DNA of 33,674 nucleotides from assembly GCA_009379995.1 (NCBI GenBank), contig WHSR01000064.1, positions 1 to 33,674 of the forward strand, given 5' to 3'. The stretch's first letter is position 1. Every line of letters starts with the position of its first letter. Below are positions 31,499-33,674 of this stretch, in pieces. A program made the position numbers and the translations under genes. A model generated the notes under the pieces. The model was not told where the DNA came from and ran no database searches. It saw only the letters and a program-made list of their open reading frames with translations. The DNA is from Streptosporangiales bacterium. Lineage in GTDB: Bacteria; Actinomycetota; Actinomycetes; Streptosporangiales; WHSR01.

Positions 31499-32470
31499 TC
31501 ACCGTCCCGCCGCGTCGCCCGGCAGCCGCTGGTTCTCGACGAAGATCGTGTGGAGATCCTCGACGACCTTGCGGGCGGCCAAATTCCCGATCCCCAGGAA
31601 CCACAGATCGTCCGAGACCTCGTAGACCCGGTCATCCCGAACCACCCTCAGCCGCGACCACAGCGGACTGCCCATCAGCTGTTCCAGCAGCTGATGGTCG
31701 TCGCCGTACTTGGCAAGCACCATGACCTGCCCATCCAGGTCGCGGATCCGCTCCCGGGTGGCGGTCTCGGAGAAGACATCCTTGTCCTGCGGCTTCGGAC
31801 GGGACAGCCCCGCATCCTCCAGGATGGTGCCGATGAAGCTCGCCCTCATGTAAATGCGGACCTCGCTGCCCACCGAACGCACCACCGACACCGTCGTGCC
31901 ATCCAGCCGCTCACCCATCGCCTCGCGGAAGGCGGCGACCTTCTGCTCGTACTCCTTCATGAGGCGCTGCGCCTGCTCGCTGCGGCCCAGCGCCTCGGCG
32001 TGCAGCCGGAAATTCGCCTTCCACGTCACTCCTACTTCTTCCGTAAACACGGTGGGAGCGATCTGGGACAGCTGGTCGTAGATTGCCTCATGCCGCAGCT
32101 TGCTGCTCAAGATCAGGTCCGGTTGCAGCGCGGCGATCTTCTCCAGGTTCGGCTGCTCGATGCTGCCCACGATCTGCACACCTCTGGTCTGCTCGGCCAG
32201 ATAGTCGGGGAAGCCCGCACCGGGGACCGCCTCCACCGCTCCGACCGGCTTCACCCCCAGCGCGATCGCGCTATCCAACTCGCCGGTATCCAGCACCACA
32301 ACCCGCCCCGGCCGGCCAATGATCTCGGTCGTGCCCATCGCGTGCCGAACCGTCCGCGCTTGCTGCCCGGCCGTACTCTCCTTGCCGCCAGTTCCGCCAT
32401 CGCCGCTACCGCAGGCGGCGAGACCCACCCCCACTAGGAGCACCACCAGCACATACCGAAGCGTTCTCAT
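31499..32470 (-). CDS. Ferric-siderophore substrate-binding lipoprotein
   Basis: A 323-residue periplasmic-binding-type lipoprotein. The signal peptide ends in the lipobox VGLAACG with the lipidated Cys near residue 20. The mature part has the FepB/FecB/IRP6A pattern: GRVVVLDTGELDSAIALGV, then LEKIAALQPDLILSS, and two lobes joined by a long helix (LMKEYEQKVAAFREAMGER). The ATG at 32470 is preferred over a GTG at 32485 because GAGGAA lies 8 bp upstream. It is the first gene of the uptake operon, with an iron box 54 bp before its start. Which siderophore it binds cannot be told; no biosynthesis genes are in view. Confidence 0.93.
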   Translation of the reverse strand: MRTLRYVLVVLLVGVGLAACGSGDGGTGGKESTAGQQARTVRHAMGTTEIIGRPGRVVVLDTGELDSAIALGVKPVGAVEAVPGAGFPDYLAEQTRGVQIVGSIEQPNLEKIAALQPDLILSSKLRHEAIYDQLSQIAPTVFTEEVGVTWKANFRLHAEALGRSEQAQRLMKEYEQKVAAFREAMGERLDGTTVSVVRSVGSEVRIYMRASFIGTILEDAGLSRPKPQDKDVFSETATRERIRDLDGQVMVLAKYGDDHQLLEQLMGSPLWSRLRVVRDDRVYEVSDDLWFLGIGNLAARKVVEDLHTIFVENQRLPGDAAGR

Positions 32471-32523
32471 ACAGCCGTTCCTCACAGGTAGATGATCATC
32501 ACAAGTACGCGATCATTCGGCGC

Positions 32524-32547
32524 TTAGGTTAGGCTTAGCTAACCTAA
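32524..32547. promoter_or_regulatory. DtxR/IdeR-type iron box
   Basis: TTAGGTTAG and CTAACCTAA form a perfect 9-bp inverted repeat around GCTTAG. This matches the half-sites of the actinobacterial iron-box consensus TTAGGTTAGSCTAACCTAA but with a spacer of 6 bp instead of 1. Two overlapping imperfect 19-bp boxes can be drawn. It precedes the siderophore-uptake operon, so iron repression by a DtxR-family protein is expected. Confidence 0.85.
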
Positions 32548-32676
32548 CGTTGGATCCCGTCATTGGACAAACGCTGATCGCAGATACCGATCGGTGAGAT
32601 CGCCCAAAGACCGTGAGGTCTGCCACGGTCGCCGCCCACATCAGACAGCCTCAGCCGCCGCGGTCAACGGCCGCTC

Positions 32677-33534
32677 TCGTTCATCGACCGGGCCTTGTAT
32701 GTGCCGCGGTCTTGGGCGTGCGACCCGGATCGCCGCGCCGCCGCCGGCATCCCCGACGCGGTGGCGTTCGCGACCAAACCCGAGCTGGCCACCCACATGA
32801 TCACCCGCGCGTTGGACGCTGGGACACCGGCTGGCTGGGTGGCCGCCGATGAGGTCTACGGCGCCGATCCCGGGCTGCGCAGCGAGCTGGAACGCCGCGG
32901 CGTCGGCTATGTGCTGGCCATCGGCTGCGACCGGCGTACACACACCGGCCGGGACGCTGCGCCCCGACCAGATAGCCGTCCGGCTGCCCGCCTGCGCCTG
33001 GCAGCGGCAGTCGGCTGGCGACGGCGCGAAGGGACCCCGCTTCTACGACTGGGCCTGGATCGAGATCGATCACGACCAGCCCGGGTACCGCTGGCTGGTG
33101 ATCCGCCGCAACGCCCACACCGGCGAGCTCGCCTACTACCGCTGCTACTCACCCCACCCGGTACCGCTGGCCGAGCTGATCCGCGTCGCCGGACGCCGCT
33201 GGACCGTGGAGGAGAACTTCCAAGCCGGCAACAACTCACCGGCCTCGACCAGCACCAGGTCCGCCGCTGGGCCTCCTGGCACCGCTGGACCCTCCTGGCC
33301 ATGCTCGCCCACGCGTTCCTCGCCGTGCTCGCCGCCACCGAACGCGCCCGCCAGCCCACCCCCCACGACGAGATCCCCTTGGCCTGCAACGAAATCCGGC
33401 GCCTTTTCACCGACCTGCTCATCCACCCCGTCCGAGACATCTGGCACCGGCTGCGCTGGTCCACCTGGCGACGACGACACCAACACCGCGCCCGCACCAG
33501 CCACCACCGGCGACGAGCCGCCCAAGGACCATAA
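32677..33534 (+). pseudogene. Decayed IS701-type transposase
   Basis: Three segments of one DDE transposase are readable in two frames. First comes FIDRALYVPRSW to GWVAADEVYGADPGLRSELE (frame of 32695). Then, in the next frame from about 32935, GAKGPRFYDWAWIEID to RRWTVEENFQAGN. Back in the first frame from about 33240, GLDQHQVRRWASWHRWTLLA runs to a Pro/Arg-rich end at 33534. The N-terminal third is absent. Two frameshifts and the truncation make it inactive. About 64 bp separate it from another transposase start. Confidence 0.85.
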
Positions 33535-33598
33535 AGATCACGATCTACGGCTGGAGTACTAGTACTACTATCAGGCTTTGTGATCTATACTTTGGGTT

Positions 33599-33674
33599 GT
33601 GGCGGATGAGGTGACTGAGGACGTTCTTCGGTCGTGGGTGTCTGGGCTGGATGATCTGTTCGCTCGTGTGGCAG
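33599..33674 (+). CDS. Start of a second IS701-type transposase (cut by window end)
   Basis: From GTG at 33599 the frame reads MADEVTEDVLRSWVSGLDDL and continues FARVA to the window edge. This resembles the N-terminus of IS701-family transposases in actinomycetes, which is the very part missing from the remnant upstream. Only 25 residues are visible and the ribosome site is poor, so the call rests on this short match and the context. Confidence 0.5.
   Translation, partial: MADEVTEDVLRSWVSGLDDLFARVA

Overview
The window is very GC-rich actinobacterial DNA with strong third-position G/C bias and many GTG starts. A single MFS-thymidylate kinase fusion, a TopA with C-terminal GRYGPY repeats and no zinc fingers, and sortase-anchored chaplins point to a sporulating, aerial-hyphae-forming actinomycete. 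Streptosporangiales is my best guess (inference).

Layout. (1) 1-7372: an accessory cluster of enzymes that activate carboxylates with ATP: a pentapeptide-repeat protein, a divergent PanC-like ligase, a GT2-type glycosyltransferase, a divergent HisRS, a Ddl-type ATP-grasp ligase on the opposite strand, and a second HisRS-like protein that has lost the histidine-binding signature. (2) 7373-9445: a compact minus-strand operon of CD-NTase, stand-alone E2-like protein and single-span membrane protein, which reads as a short type II CBASS anti-phage system. (3) 9446-12790: a mobile-element backbone with a small membrane protein, a Rep-like protein of unknown function, a small coupled ORF and a tyrosine integrase that ends about 100 bp from the 3' end of a tRNA-Leu(GAG) gene. 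(4) 12769-27188: a core chromosomal block bounded by tRNA-Leu and tRNA-Thr(CGT). It holds an M20 peptidase, a secreted protein, two sortase-anchored chaplins, topA, MFS-tmk, holB, a PSP1/RicT protein and a lipoprotein peptidase. (5) 27189-33674: a second accessory region with an ABC-ATPase remnant, a tautomerase/HxlR divergent pair, a four-gene ferric-siderophore uptake operon under an apparent DtxR/IdeR iron box, a decayed IS701-type transposase and the start of another.

How the genes fit together. The CBASS operon would make a cyclic nucleotide on phage sensing, with CD-NTase activity tuned by the E2-like protein and the signal read by the membrane protein. Its place behind an integrase at a tRNA is typical of a defence island. 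The 1-7372 cluster looks like an uncharacterised pathway built from repurposed primary-metabolism enzymes (PanC, HisRS twice, Ddl, GT2); its product cannot be read from sequence. It abuts the CBASS operon with no spacer, so both may belong to one island whose left end is not visible. The chaplins would coat aerial hyphae, and topA-tmk-holB-PSP1 is a housekeeping DNA-maintenance block.
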